Assembly: GCA_025642075.2 (NCBI GenBank)
Contig: JAODUO010000112.1
Span: 386,001 to 450,000 of the forward strand
From: Ridgeia piscesae
Lineage: Eukaryota; Annelida; Polychaeta; Sabellida; Siboglinidae
DNA length: 64,000 bases
Direction: 5' to 3'
Shown: in pieces, positions 12,731 through 23,637 of the stretch
How the letters are laid out: every line of letters starts with the position of its first letter
Position numbering within the stretch: position 1 is the first letter of the stretch
Program-made: the position numbers and the translations under genes
The notes under the pieces: generated by a model
The model's input: only the letters and a program-made list of their open reading frames with translations
Databases searched by the model: none
Told to the model about the DNA's origin: nothing

Positions 12731-12824
12731 AAACTTACAACTTACACAAAACATGACATATTTCATGACAGTTTGAGTACAAGTTGTTGTGTGTCATGTT
12801 GTAAGATGAACTGACAGCGACCGC

Positions 12825-13200
12825 TCGGTGAGGAACTGAACCATCCCGACAGAGCCGACAGTCACAAAGAACAGTCACACCAACTGTTACCACCTGGCTT
12901 GGCCCTAGGTAGTAGCGAAGGAAAACAAAGAGACCCCGGAACTGCAATAATCCAGTACCCATGTGTAAAACCTCAAAGAACCGGTCAGTGAGGAATTGGA
13001 TCATCCAGACCAGGTCGTGAACTGTGAGTGTCATGTGACTATAACTGGACATTGGGAGAATCGTGACTATTCACGCACATGTTACACATGTTATGTATTA
13101 CTTAGTGTCAGTTTGTGATCATGTGGTTTGACAGATTTTGTCATAATGCCACGTTGGGACACATAATATGTTTCCGGACATGTTCAGGAAATCTACTCAC
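12825..13200 (+). repeat. Patchwork repeat, type b, copy 4
   Basis: This copy has the longest open stretch: a frame with DHPDQVVNCECQVT and a CYTCY pair ends at the conserved TGA in GTCAGTTTGTGA. This hints that types a-c derive from the Cys-rich end of a coding exon plus its 3' UTR. Confidence 0.65.
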
Positions 13201-13281
13201 TTCCAGATGAAGACACATGCTATATGTCATATCAAATAGCACAAGTAAAGAGTCTACCACTATCATGTGATATTGTCATGT

Positions 13282-13470
13282 GACATGTTGTAGGATGAGT
13301 TGAGATTCTGAGACCACCCTGATGAGGTTGTGAGCTGTGAGTATCGAGTGTCTAGCTGTATGATAGGTTGCTCATGTCTACTCACATACCATGGCGCACT
13401 ACAAACAATGCCTATTACTTGATGTTACTGTCAGTTTGTGACCACGCAATTTATCAGTCAGTTTGCCAAC
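13282..13470 (+). repeat. Patchwork repeat, type c, copy 2
   Basis: Nearly identical to 11697-11877 (offset about 1,585 bp), and again followed by a Cys-rich frame. Confidence 0.65.
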
Positions 13471-13504
13471 AAAGTCACTGGGCACCAGACCATCTGTACC
13501 ACGT

Positions 13505-13788
13505 AATATGATTCACCCAGCAAGGTATGTCTTCCATACAACAGACTTGAGGAAGTTGGGGGCATGTTACACAAGGACCTCCTCCAGTCAGTCATCAACT
13601 CTTCACCACGGCAACAACTAGAGAAACTGGCACCAACAAAACAAATCTGCGAAGGATGTATGCAGAAACATAAAGGTGAACTTCCCACACTAAAGGGCTG
13701 CTGTGTAGGAAAGAAACACCCCAAGGGCGGTGGTTGTATTAAAGACAACTTTCAAAGAACAGACAGGATTAACCACTTTTATGTTTAG
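13505..13788 (+). CDS. Cys-rich open reading frame of unknown function, copy B
   Basis: Duplicate of copy A with a few substitutions (for example CGC to GGC near the CxC motif, so it reads GGGCIKD). One base is missing near 13523 relative to copy A, so the frame is open only from about 13564. The leucine-rich block, KQICEGC, CCVGKKH and QRTDRINHF are retained. Because the copy-A frame is broken upstream, this is probably a relic. Confidence 0.3.
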
Positions 13789-13789
13789 T

Positions 13790-14755
13790 TTTAGCTGAAC
13801 ATTGGTACTTTTTTACATTTTATTGAGATTTTGGGAGGACACACTCTGACCTTTCCAAAGCAGATCATTCTGCATTTGTGCAATTCAAGGCCAAAGATTG
13901 CACCATTGAACGACTGCGTGACATAGTCAGCACCAAGATGGTCCTGATGCGGTCAAACATGGCTTGATTGGGTGGCGTTCATTGATCATCACCACTGGAC
14001 ACAAGCTCTGCACATGTGACTGGGTCTTCCAGTGGTTGATGACATCATCACAGCAGCGAAAAACCTGTTTCATCTACCTGCCTCCCACGAGTCTACCAAG
14101 AGACAAAGCGAAGGAAACTACAAATAATCACGTCCAGGCCTGAGTTGAGAACAAACTCGGGAACACTGGCAGTTGGTGCAGCACTCGTATGCTGAAAAGG
14201 TGGAGAATGTAGAGAAACCAGTTACGCCCTCCCTAAATTATGAATGCAACTGCAGTAATGATGGTGGTAATATGTCGGACCGCAAGCTGAAGTGACACCA
14301 GCGTGAGACCTATGTGAACTACCAGGCGCAAGCTGTGAGGACAGTTTGAGGGCGTCGAATGCACCACTAATTAGTTGCTGGCAGCATGTGCACAAGTTCA
14401 TGGACCAGTCTAGGAGTTAGTTTGTCATGTGCAGTTGTGTGTAGCTACTGACTTTTATCAGTAATGTCTCCTTTGTATTTATTGTTTTACAGTGACATCA
14501 TGGTAGATATATCCAGAAAATTGACATCCTTCTGGACAAGATGGTATAAAACATGGCAGAACTTGTGTTAGATGATGGGTGGAATAAAATGATCTTTGAT
14601 GAGCACATTTGAACATTTTAAAATGGATTCCTTGTGATTCTTTGTTTTTTCCAAGCAGTAGGGGCATGTTATATATCACGAGATTATAGGTATTTGTGAG
14701 ATGTTTGTTATTTTTTGTCAACACCCACATTTGTAAAGAAGTTCACTTTGACCCC
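13790..14755. other. Unassigned sequence with decayed coding-like stretches
   Basis: Fragments such as FKAKDCTIERLRDIVSTKMV near 13880 look coding but are broken by stops within 100-150 bp. No family is recognised. 14340-14740 shows nothing. Confidence 0.3.
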
Positions 14756-15038
14756 AGACCAAGAACCTGGTAGAGGGGGAGGGCGTAAATGGCAAAGAGG
14801 ATAGTCCCCAGCCAGGTGCATCAACTTCTCAAAGGAGTCCTCCTTCATCCCCATCATCTCTGTCTGAAGATGATGACAACCTCTGCAAGAAATGTGGACA
14901 ATCTGGTAGTGAAAGCTAGATCTCATGCGACATATGTTTTCACATGAAGTGTGTTGGACTCTCTTGCACTCAGCAGACTAAGGAAGGTGATCCAGACTGC
15001 TTTGGACTAGTTCTTAATGCCTTTGAACTAGAGGCTTA
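14756..15038 (+). pseudogene. PHD-finger exon remnant
   Basis: One frame reads an acidic/serine-rich linker (SSPSSLSEDDDN) followed by LCKKCG, a spacer, ISCDICFHMKCVGLSC and a late DC. This is the C4-H-C order of a PHD zinc finger. The conserved Trp position before SCD is a TAG stop, as from TGG. The frame is preceded by a pyrimidine tract ending CCCCAG at about 14757, a plausible 3' splice site, and ends at TAA near 15038. Such fingers are common in transposon-encoded and chromatin proteins; context favours a transposon origin. Confidence 0.5.
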
Positions 15039-15384
15039 ATGTCCTGCACACGTGGGTAATAAGCCCCATTTAATAAAATCACTAGTCTATAATTATAAAT
15101 GCTGTATTTCATCCAATACAATTGCTGGGATTTCATTCACACGAATGGGTGTGTGTCTATCCTGTGGGGTTTATGTTGATCTTTTCCCCCACAGAGTGAA
15201 ACTAAAAAAAATAAAAGGTGGGGTTAGGATTAGGCTAATACCTCCTTTAACATGAGTTATTACGCATGTTACCACCAAAACAACGTGTGACTGGCGACAG
15301 GTTTATCCTGCATAAAGTCCTCATCAGGACAGTATTGAAAACATATTTTCTGTTGTCTGTGGGAAAGGATGCCACTGGAATAAC

Positions 15385-15440
15385 CTGGATGGATGGATGG
15401 TGATGAATGGTAATGAATGGTAATGAATGGTGATGGTAAT
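15385..15440. repeat. Short GATGAATGGTAAT-type tandem repeat
   Basis: Imperfect direct repeats of GATGGATG and GAATGGTAAT units over about 55 bp. Confidence 0.6.
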
Positions 15441-15819
15441 ATCCGCATCAATGCAGTATGGCAACAAGAATAATGGTGATTTGAAGACGCCAAAGTAAAT
15501 ATTCCCCAATGTAGCCTCAGGATAACCTGGATGCTCTTTAATTCCAAATGCCTTTTCGACAGTTTTCCTGGTCCACAGTCACATGGCCGACTGCAGAGTC
15601 TGATGAATCCAATGAAGAGTTCATCAAAGGTTTTCACAACGACCTGGTGACTGATCCAAGCCTCTTTCGTTCACTAAACATCACTAATTATCTAGCGAAC
15701 AGTGGTAGTTCATACTGTACAAGGGGTCTGAAGACACAACAGTTGCCTACTCTGTCATGATGTTTTTGGACGACCAAGTTAATAATGAAACAAAATAATA
15801 AAACCAGCCGTTCAATGTA

Positions 15820-16545
15820 CATGTTGGGGTAGTTTTAGGTACCTGTATTTATTTTGTTTATTTCTTGCATGAACTTTAGGAAGTTGAGGGCACACTTCAA
15901 CATGCTGGGCTGTGTTGTGTGTTGCACAAAGGACCCCTCCAGTCAATCATCAACTGATCATCACGGCAGCAGCTAGAGAAACTGGCAGCAACGAAACATG
16001 TCTGCGAAGGATGTATGGTTACCCATAACAAAATCCAGTTTCCCACAGGAAAGAAACATTTCAAGGACTGTAGTTGCATGATCGACAACATTCAAAGAAC
16101 AGACAGGATTAACCACTGTGGTAAATCAAAGAATGTGAGATAGACATTTTATACCATAACGCAACAATCTAGCCGTTCAATGTTCATGTTGGGGTAGTTT
16201 TACGTACCTGTATTTATTTTGTTTTATCATTTTGTATACATGGGTATTTCTTGCATATGACATGAACTTTAGGAAGTTGAGGGCACACTTCAACATGCTG
16301 GGCTGTGTTGTGTGTTGCACAAAGGACCCCTCCAGTCAATCATCAACTGATCATCACGGCAGCAGCTAGAGAAACTGGCAGCAACGAAACATGTCTGCGA
16401 AGGATGTATTGTTACCCATAACAAAAGCCAGTTTCCCACAGGAAAGAAACATTTCAAGGACTATAGTTGCACGATCGACAACATTCAAAGAACAGACAGG
16501 ATTAACCATTGTGGTAAATCAAAGGATGTGAGATAGACATTTTAA
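15820..16545 (+). repeat. Tandem duplication, ~395-bp period, containing Cys-rich copies C and D
   Basis: The segment around AGGAAGTTGAGGGCACACTT (about 15878) recurs at about 16272 with few differences. Each unit encodes a diverged Cys-rich block: VLHKGPLQS, a TGA, then SRQQLEKLAATKHVCEGC, GKKHFKDCSC and QRTDRINHC. Both copies carry the TGA, so it predates the duplication. The CCV spacer motif of copies A and B is deleted. Confidence 0.7.
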
Positions 16546-16637
16546 ACCATACCATAACATTCACAGTTTGATTGGTAGTGGAAGAAGAAGTGCAAAATAA
16601 TCTAACGCATTAAGTGGTTCAGCAAAGCAGGTGTGTC

Positions 16638-17349
16638 AGAACATCATTCTAGAAGTTGACAGATGACTGCATAGGGGCAGCATTGCAACTTCTAAAGAAA
16701 CAGTGTTCCAAAATGTGTGGCTTGCAGAACCCAGTTCTTGGTGCCGTTCTGCAATTCCCTGTTGCAAGTGGACTATTTCAGCAGATACTGCATGATGGCG
16801 ATCTTCACTGGGTGACCGTCGCCACTCCACCATCCCAGATGGCTGCAGACGTTATCCTCTACGATTCATTGAACGATAGGATCAACATTCACTGGAAGAA
16901 GCAGATTGTCTCACTACTGTCAACAACACACACATCAGTAAGGTGTCTCTCGTCCAGCGTCTACAGTCTACGTCCCGGCTGTCTCTCGTCCAGCATCTAC
17001 AGTCTACACCCCGGCTGTCTCTCGTCCAGCATCTACAGTCTACACCCCGGCTGTCTCTCGTCCAGTGGTTACAGTCTACACCCCGGCTGCCTCTCTTCAG
17101 CGTCTACAGTCTACAACCCGGCTGTCTCATCCAGCTGATGCAGCATACACCCCGGCTGTCTCTCGTCCAGCGTCTACGGTCTACATCCTGGCTGTCTCTC
17201 GTCCAGCGACTACAGTCTACGTCCCAGCTGTCTCTTGTCCAGCGTCTACAGTCTACGCTACGCTTTGCTACCCAAGCAACAGCTCGCTTTCACCACTGCC
17301 AGGGTCACGGCGAATGACCACGCAAAGTCGGCAATTATCGCCCAGTTAA
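16638..17349 (+). pseudogene. Ulp1-like (C48) cysteine protease domain fragment interrupted by a minisatellite
   Basis: The frame open at 16656 reads LTDDCIGAALQLLKKQ, CGLQNPVLGAVLQF, ILHDGDLHWVTVAT and DVILYDSLND, then KKQIVSLL. This is the order of a Ulp1/SENP-like fold as found in many invertebrate transposon-associated proteases. The HW (catalytic His) and the Asp of YDSL are present. The segment that should carry the catalytic Cys (consensus QxGxxDCG) is replaced by about nine 36-bp tandem units. A short YATLC match beyond the array, near 17255, may be the resumed protease. Without the Cys it cannot be active. Confidence 0.6.
16943..17262 (+). repeat. 36-bp minisatellite, about 9 units, inside the Ulp1-like fragment
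   Basis: The unit is GTCTCTCGTCCAGCATCTAC followed by AGTCTACACCCCGGCT. Units start near 16943, 16979, 17015, 17051 and so on. One degenerate unit lies near 17123-17160. Since 36 is a multiple of three, long frames run through all units and encode 12-residue repeats; these are a by-product of the repeat. Confidence 0.85.
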
Positions 17350-17439
17350 GGACCGTCATTACACAGGTGAAACACTGCCTCCCGATGGTGAAGAATGCTG
17401 CCCTAGTGGAGCTACAGGTTTTGAATGCATAGACCGTCA

Positions 17440-18250
17440 GCTCCAAAGTTTTTTTGTGAAGTGTGTTCTACCGTTTTCTCCGGGCCGTTCTCCGATTAAC
17501 ACACATCCTCTATCTAGAGACAGGTTGTGAATTGTATATCTCCACTGTCTTACCATCTAGCTATACTGTATTGCCTGTTTGATTATATGCCTGTCTTAAT
17601 ATAAATCTGTTGTACCATTATTAATCTTAATGGCATGTTGTACTATTCACTGTTTTAGAATTTAGACTATTGTCGTACAGATGGGTGATGATGTAATTTG
17701 TTCAGAATGTGCAGAATGTTCAGCCTCTGATAACTCCTTAACCTTGTGGCCCAGTAGAGTAATAACAAATGATTAAGATTTAACTTCTGCATTGTGTTTA
17801 TTTCGATAACGGTGTGGACGGTATATTCGCGATTAGCCGCTAGATGGTGACACTTAATTGTCAAGTTATGGTGTAGGGTTTGGTTCACCAGTAGTTGCTA
17901 GATGGTGCCACCATTTGTAGCAGTGACATTTGACAGTTGTAAGTGTACTGTGTTGTGGGATTTAGTAATCCACTGCTAGTTGTACTGTAATTTTGGATTA
18001 TCCATTTGAATGATATGTCTGGAGCTCGTATATAATCCCCAGCATTGTGACTGGTAGATAATTATAATCTTAGTTTGTATGTTGCCTTGTTGCAGTATCT
18101 TATGACTTACCTGACACATCAAGGCCATCTTCATTAGTACCGGTTGTTGTTTTAGGGTTTTTAGTTATTTCTTTGGTATCGGTTAATTAGGGATTAGAAA
18201 TTTTTTTTGCTTTTAATTTTTTTTTTTTTACAACAACCGGGAAAGGCAAG
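17440..18250. other. Region upstream of gag; possible LTR/leader, unproven
   Basis: No coding sequence is seen. Its position directly before a gag frame makes a long terminal repeat plausible, but there is no second copy in the window to compare. A poly-T tract (18220-18230) lies just before the gag start region. Confidence 0.3.
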
Positions 18251-19376
18251 ATGGAGGATCTCGAGAACGAATTGGCGGCAATGCAGCTAGAGCTCCAGCG
18301 AATGAGTGATCAGGCTGGACAACCTGCTGTCAGTTGTGATTCAATGTGAACGCAAGCTGCGTCACTTCAGTGGATCTGGTGACGTGTCTCTGGTAGATTG
18401 GCTGGAGGAGGCGAGGGCTTGCATCGTTGTGCAGGGCCCGACAGGTCGTGCTGCAGCAAATTTTGCCATCAGCTACCTGGTGGGAGCAGCCCAGATGGAG
18501 ATGCGATGCCAGCCTGACGAGGTTCGAAGTGACGCAGTCCAAATCTTCTTGGCCCTGGAGGTGTTTTGGGAGAAAAGTTCCACTTCACAGCTACTGCGTG
18601 CGTTCTACGAACGACGACAACAAATTTCAGAGACGATATCTGACTTTTCACATGGTCTGGTCGAGCTGGTAGACCACCTGCAGAGGACATCACCAGGAAT
18701 TGCGGACGACCGTGACAGGATGTTGCACGAGCAACTCATTGAAAATGTGCGTGACGTCTATCTACGATGGGAACTTTAACGTAGGGTGGAGCGCGAGCCA
18801 GCCAGCACATTCCTGGCGATACGGAAAGTGGCCCAGATGTGGGCAGATGAGGTGGAGGACGTGCCTCCCAAGAAGACGAGGGCATATGTGGCCCAGTGTG
18901 ACGCGGCGCCTCCTGATGCGTTGGCCAAAGTCTGGGACGAGTTGGCTGCCCAGAGAAAGTTGTTCTCTGAGGGACTAGCTGCCCAACAGCACACTATGAC
19001 AGAGGTGCTGAATCAGCAGCAGCAGATTCTGTCGGCCATGGCAAGTGGCCCAGGGCCGAGGCAGTTGGGTCGACGCAATGATGCCGGACATGGAGTGGAG
19101 TGCTTCCACTGCCACAAATGTGGCCACCTCCGACGCGATTGCCGGGCGTTCCGCGCATGCGCATTTAAACTAATGAAATCCAACCCACATCAGGGCATGG
19201 GGGCGGATATCAATCAAGTTGCCCAAGGATTGCCCATGGATGGGCTAGAACATATGATTGGTGATTCACCAATCATCACGGCGACGATGGCAGGTATCGA
19301 CCTAGAGTGTTTGGTGTTTGCTCCTGTGCTCTCTGTGGCAATAGATTACATCCCCAAGAGACAGGGGTCGAAATAG
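18251..19376 (+). pseudogene. Ty3/Gypsy-type gag remnant with CCHC zinc knuckle
   Basis: An ATG at 18251 opens MEDLENELAAMQLELQRM. A frameshift near 18345 moves to the frame starting VIQCERKLRHFSG, a capsid-like gag domain. A TAA at 18777-18779 interrupts it, and the same frame then continues to 19376. Near 19101-19143 lies CFHCHKCGHLRRDC, a retroviral-type CCHC knuckle. After it, the usual start of the protease (an xDTG box after DLECLV) is absent and the sequence diverges into FAPVLS. Protease, RT, RNase H and integrase are all missing. This is a dead gag fragment of an LTR element, described only as found. Confidence 0.7.
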
Positions 19377-19377
19377 T

Positions 19378-19457
19378 GGGTGTCCGGCAGTCCGAGGACT
19401 GCCAGAAATTCGGTCGGACTGCCGAAGATGGCGTCAGCGGCAGTCCGACGGACACCC
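19378..19457. repeat. Nested inverted repeats built on GGCAGTCC/GGACTGCC
   Basis: GGGTGTCCG at 19378 is mirrored by CGGACACCC at 19449. Between them lie GGCAGTCCGAGGACTGCC (a palindrome with 8-bp arms), CGGACTGCCG and CGGCAGTCCG. The cluster starts immediately after the gag frame ends, so it may be a MITE or a transposon end inserted there. Confidence 0.65.
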
Positions 19458-19749
19458 GCCAAATTTGGGAATATTTTTACCAGTTTTTATTCACAATGTC
19501 GATCTTCGACAACAGCAACGACCCCTATTGATCAAGTCGAAAATGATCATCGCAAACCTACCGGATTACTAACCAGTTACTTGAAATTAATGTTTTCCAT
19601 TTCGATCTTCGAAGGCGCGTTTAAATTTCATTTTCACAGCGATCTTCAGAGGGAGCGAAGCAAAATTTCGGAGATTTTTATTTGAGCGAGTCAGTTTTAC
19701 GTTTTTGTTGGAAAGTGTTATTGAATATTGTTAAAGTTGTTTGTTACCG

Positions 19750-19837
19750 ATGCGTGTAGACTGTAGTTGTTTACCGACAATAACATGTGGAGGCATATTT
19801 CCGGAGTGGATTTCGGAGGATGAACGAAAGGAAAAAG
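19750..19837 (+). CDS. Candidate first coding exon of an unrecognised gene
   Basis: An ATG at 19750 opens 29 codons (starting MRVDCSCLPTITCGG and ending EDERKEK), followed by a G and a GTAATT donor-like site at 19838. The ~250 bases before it lack long open frames and have a first-exon leader look. No downstream exon was recognised and no family is known. This could be chance. Confidence 0.25.
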
Positions 19838-20307
19838 GTAATTACGCTTGCAGATATGATTGTATGTTATTTAAAAACACTCAGGATTGTATATAATGCA
19901 CTGTCAGTAAATGTAACAAGTGGGAAGTCTTGTTCAATGTTGTACTAATAACCAAACGCTTGTGGTCAGCCATGTTTGTTTACAAATCCATCTTGGATCA
20001 AGTGCGTTGCGATTATTAATCTAATGCCATCCTTAATTATATTACAATTTAGAGAAGCCATCAGCGTATGAATGTGTGTCTTACTGTGTTTTAAGTCAAC
20101 TTAGATAATAATTTGGTAGAAATAACCAAAATATGTCTGGCATTTATTGTGATAGGCTAAGGGGTCTTGTCTTCTAATCAAGCCACATAGATGAAACTTG
20201 CATCACTCTAATGAGAATAAAAATGTCTACATGACTGAATGTCACATTTGAAAAATCAGTTTGGAGTACCTATATAATACAATGCCATGGTCATATTGTA
20301 CTGGCTA

Positions 20308-20353
20308 CCCTCTAGTTAACATGGCGATGGTTGATTGCCATGCTAACTAGGGG
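20308..20353. other. Imperfect hairpin
   Basis: CCCTCTAGTTAACATGGC and GCCATGCTAACTAGGGGC form an ~17-bp stem with mismatches around an 11-nt loop. It is shorter than a typical pre-miRNA. Confidence 0.45.
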
Positions 20354-20881
20354 CAGCTTATTGCAAAAGCAAACCAGGCTCGTCTACAGCGTAGAGTTCT
20401 CTATTTCATCGTCGTTGACTTACATGCATAGTACAGTCAGTGTCGAATGAACAACAACATAATAATGAAAGATGCCAGTCCTAAACTGGCCTCCTATTTA
20501 TACTACTAGGAGACTCGCCCCCCTGCTGGTCGTCACGTACACACTTACGACAGAGATTTCCTTTGATGCCACTGGTATAAATTTATAGTTGCACATCGTA
20601 TTATGTGCAAGCTAAGTTTGGTTTCTCAGATGAAATACGAGTTACAGGAATCAGACATATGGTTTGAATATCGAACAGGGTCGAGATGACTGGCATATTT
20701 GAACTGAGTGTGAGGAGGATCGACCAGCGCAGGGAACATTAATCGAAGTACTCCATAGAAGATGTCACTCTTCTACGAAGTACAACAAAAGGACTGCGAC
20801 CTGTGTGGGGACATCGGCCCCACACCTTACCTTGTCCTTGACAGTTACTCATTAATTACCTACCTACACGCTGTATGTATC

Positions 20882-20883
<2 letters not shown>

Positions 20884-20942
<59 letters not shown>

Positions 20943-20961
20943 ATAATAATAATAATAATTA
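20884..20961. repeat. (TA)n microsatellite followed by (ATA)n
   Basis: About 50 bp of alternating TA, a short GTATA bridge, then seven AAT/ATA triplets. Confidence 0.95.
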
Positions 20962-22354
20962 ACGTCTACTACTAACTAACACGGTGGCTGTACGTTACAA
21001 TATGACCAGGGATACAAATCACATAACTTAGAAACTTTACACAGCCATACAGGTGTATTCTATAAATGTACATTAGAAATCAGGAACAAAACAAATCAGA
21101 GATGTTTTTAGCTTGAATCATCTTCCCGTACCATATATAGATCAAACACGACCAGATTTTTGAACGACCAGATTTATCGCTCCAGCTTACGTAATAATGT
21201 TCGTGTTTTTTTCCGAGACGCTCACGCTGGGGCTAAGCCTAAAAGTAAAGGGGCTAAACGGCCGACCTTTCGACGCCGTATCGCCCACAAATAAACTAAG
21301 TGAACTCCTCCTTCCGTTGCAATAAATCAAGCTAGTATTGGAATCTGCAACGTATCAATCAAGATAATGAACTACATGCGAGAAACAACACGGAATGATC
21401 CCCCCATTCCCTCCGCGTCCCAACGGCAACGCGCACGTTTGTTTCGTGGTTAAGGTAACGACAGCAGGTTTTCAAGAAAAATGTCTTACCTGTCTTACGA
21501 CTTTCGGTTTCAATTGTCCACCGGTCAATGGTTTTAAACTTCACAAAGGGATGCAATATCGTTTCCTGTTACCACTAAAGCGTCAAGCTTCGCTGTTTTA
21601 AACTGGAAGTTCCAAATCAAATCGACTGCACACCAGACCAGTTATGCGCAATGTGCCAATGACCTCCTTATCAATAATGTACAGGGACGAATCCGTGTTT
21701 CAATGGGCTGAGCTAACTGCGTTTATGTCACATGAAAACACAGAAAGCCACGCGTAAATATTGCAATATGGGGCATGCCCAAAATGGTCTATTTTGAATT
21801 AATTCAATAATTGAATTAATTCAAAATAGCCTTTTTTAAATAGTCAGTACGCAACACTCGCTCGCCTGCTTGACTTGTGCTGCCATCTCACGGCGACTTG
21901 GTGGGTACGGCGGACGCTACGCTGTGTATAAGATAATGTAATGGTAAAGTAGTCATAATTTCTGTATCGAATGGCCATGACGATATTATAAGTTCATCAT
22001 TTATTCTGTGGGTTAATTTCCATGTCTATTTTACTTGACAAGTACATTTTCCAATAAACATTCCCATTCAAGAATGTTGTTTCTGACTGCAAACAACACT
22101 TTCTAGTTCAGTTACAGTCGCACTCACAGTCAGTGTAAGTGACAGTGTAATGTACGTGACTCGGTGACAGTGACGGTGTAGACTGTAGTAGGCAAGCAAT
22201 ATGCATAGCTTCCAACAAATTGACGAACAATAAATGAATAATGGTAATAACATTTTATTTCGAACTACCGTTGTTCTTTCGTAACTAAAACTGCATTGGG
22301 ATGTGCATAGCCAATGGCAATGCAATATACTGCAACGTATCGAAATAAGCGCCT
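20962..22354. other. Unassigned non-coding region
   Basis: No confident gene. A minus-strand stretch at about 21545-21483 ends in a good donor (GACAG|GTAAGA) but lacks an ATG and a convincing acceptor. One perfect palindrome is listed separately. Confidence 0.35.
21789..21829. repeat. Perfect 41-nt palindrome
   Basis: A 20-nt arm starting CTATTTTGAATTAATT is followed by a single central A and then its exact reverse complement. No mismatch occurs in the arms. Confidence 0.95.
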
Positions 22355-22366
22355 TTCGAACGGCAA

Positions 22367-22449
22367 TGACGTCATCACGTGACGTTAGCGCTTTGTTTTA
22401 ACCAAGCAACCGGTTTGCAAGACTTCCAACGACGACGAAGGAGATGGAC
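22367..22449 (+). promoter_or_regulatory. Candidate promoter and first exon with CRE and E-box
   Basis: TGACGTCA (22367-22374, a perfect CRE), CACGTG (22376-22381) and a second TGACGT (22380-22385) lie about 60-75 bp before an ATG at 22444. ATGGAC is followed at once by GTAAGT (22450), a consensus 5' splice site. A promoter driving a transcript whose first exon ends two codons into the coding sequence is plausible; the remaining exons were not found. Confidence 0.35.
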
Positions 22450-22519
22450 GTAAGTTCTTAGGCTTTTGTTAGTCGCTTCCAGCACTCCACAATGTTCACA
22501 TTTTCTATTAATTATCGTT

Positions 22520-22791
<272 letters not shown>

Positions 22792-23003
22792 ATTAGTGTC
22801 GTGATCTTATATTTGTTTAAACACATGTCACTGTCATTATCGGCAAGCTGACCTATCTATATAAAATGGTTTCCAAGTAACGAGGCCATATTCAGTCTCC
22901 GATCTTGATACCCAAGTATTTACATCAAATATAGCCAGGCTGCCCTGAACCTAAGATACCAACATGTCAGGTGGATGTGCCAACCACCATTAGGGCATTT
23001 CCA

Positions 23004-23020
23004 CGTGACTCGCGTTGCAT
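23004..23020 (+). other. Copy 1 (variant) of a recurring GTGACTCGCGTTAC motif
   Basis: Reads GTGACTCGCGTTGC. Four further copies lie at 27.8-28.5 kb, beyond the LINE. Confidence 0.6.
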
Positions 23021-23637
23021 ATTTTGACCATTCCATGAACACTATTTTGACATATCTCTTATAAAAATTGGCGGGAAAATTGGTGGATGTAGAGGTTTGA
23101 AAATTGGTGGTGTATAAAATTTGAAAAACAAGCGGAAATATTGATTGATAAGTATTATTCTTGTGTTAAGGTTATTCATAAAGTGGTACTGGACATATAT
23201 TGAGTAGTAGTTTTGGTTAAAGTTTGTTAGTTAACAGTAATTTTGAACAGATTAGTATAGTGGGTGATAAAAGGGTAATCTAGGCTTCGACAAATTGTAA
23301 ACAAGATTGAGCAAATCTCTTTATTTGATATATTATATAAGAGATAAAGCAATAAGAGTAACAACTACATATGTAAGATAAAACTGTGAATAGGTATCAT
23401 TGTTATTAAAAATAAGCAAGCGTTTTAGTAGGAAACCCTTGTTTGTTTATATAGGTAGTGTCCAACGTTTCCGCTAGGGAACGGTACCAGAACAGACTAA
23501 ACTTGTTGTTCATGGTAGCATAGGTAGTAAGTTGTTTATAACATAAAGTGTGCTGCAGTTGCTGTACACAATAAACAAACAGTCTTTCTAAAGACTAAGT
23601 TGGTTTAAACTAAGAGTTGATTTTGACAAATCGTAAT

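Noticed and set aside
20308..20353. Pre-miRNA candidate
   Set aside because: The stem is only about 17 bp with mismatches and no extended pairing in the flanks, too short for a typical animal pre-miRNA.
21483..21545. Minus-strand exon reading HPFVKFKTIDRWTIETES with a good GTAAGA donor
   Set aside because: There is no ATG, the upstream AG has no pyrimidine tract, and no partner exons or family match were found.
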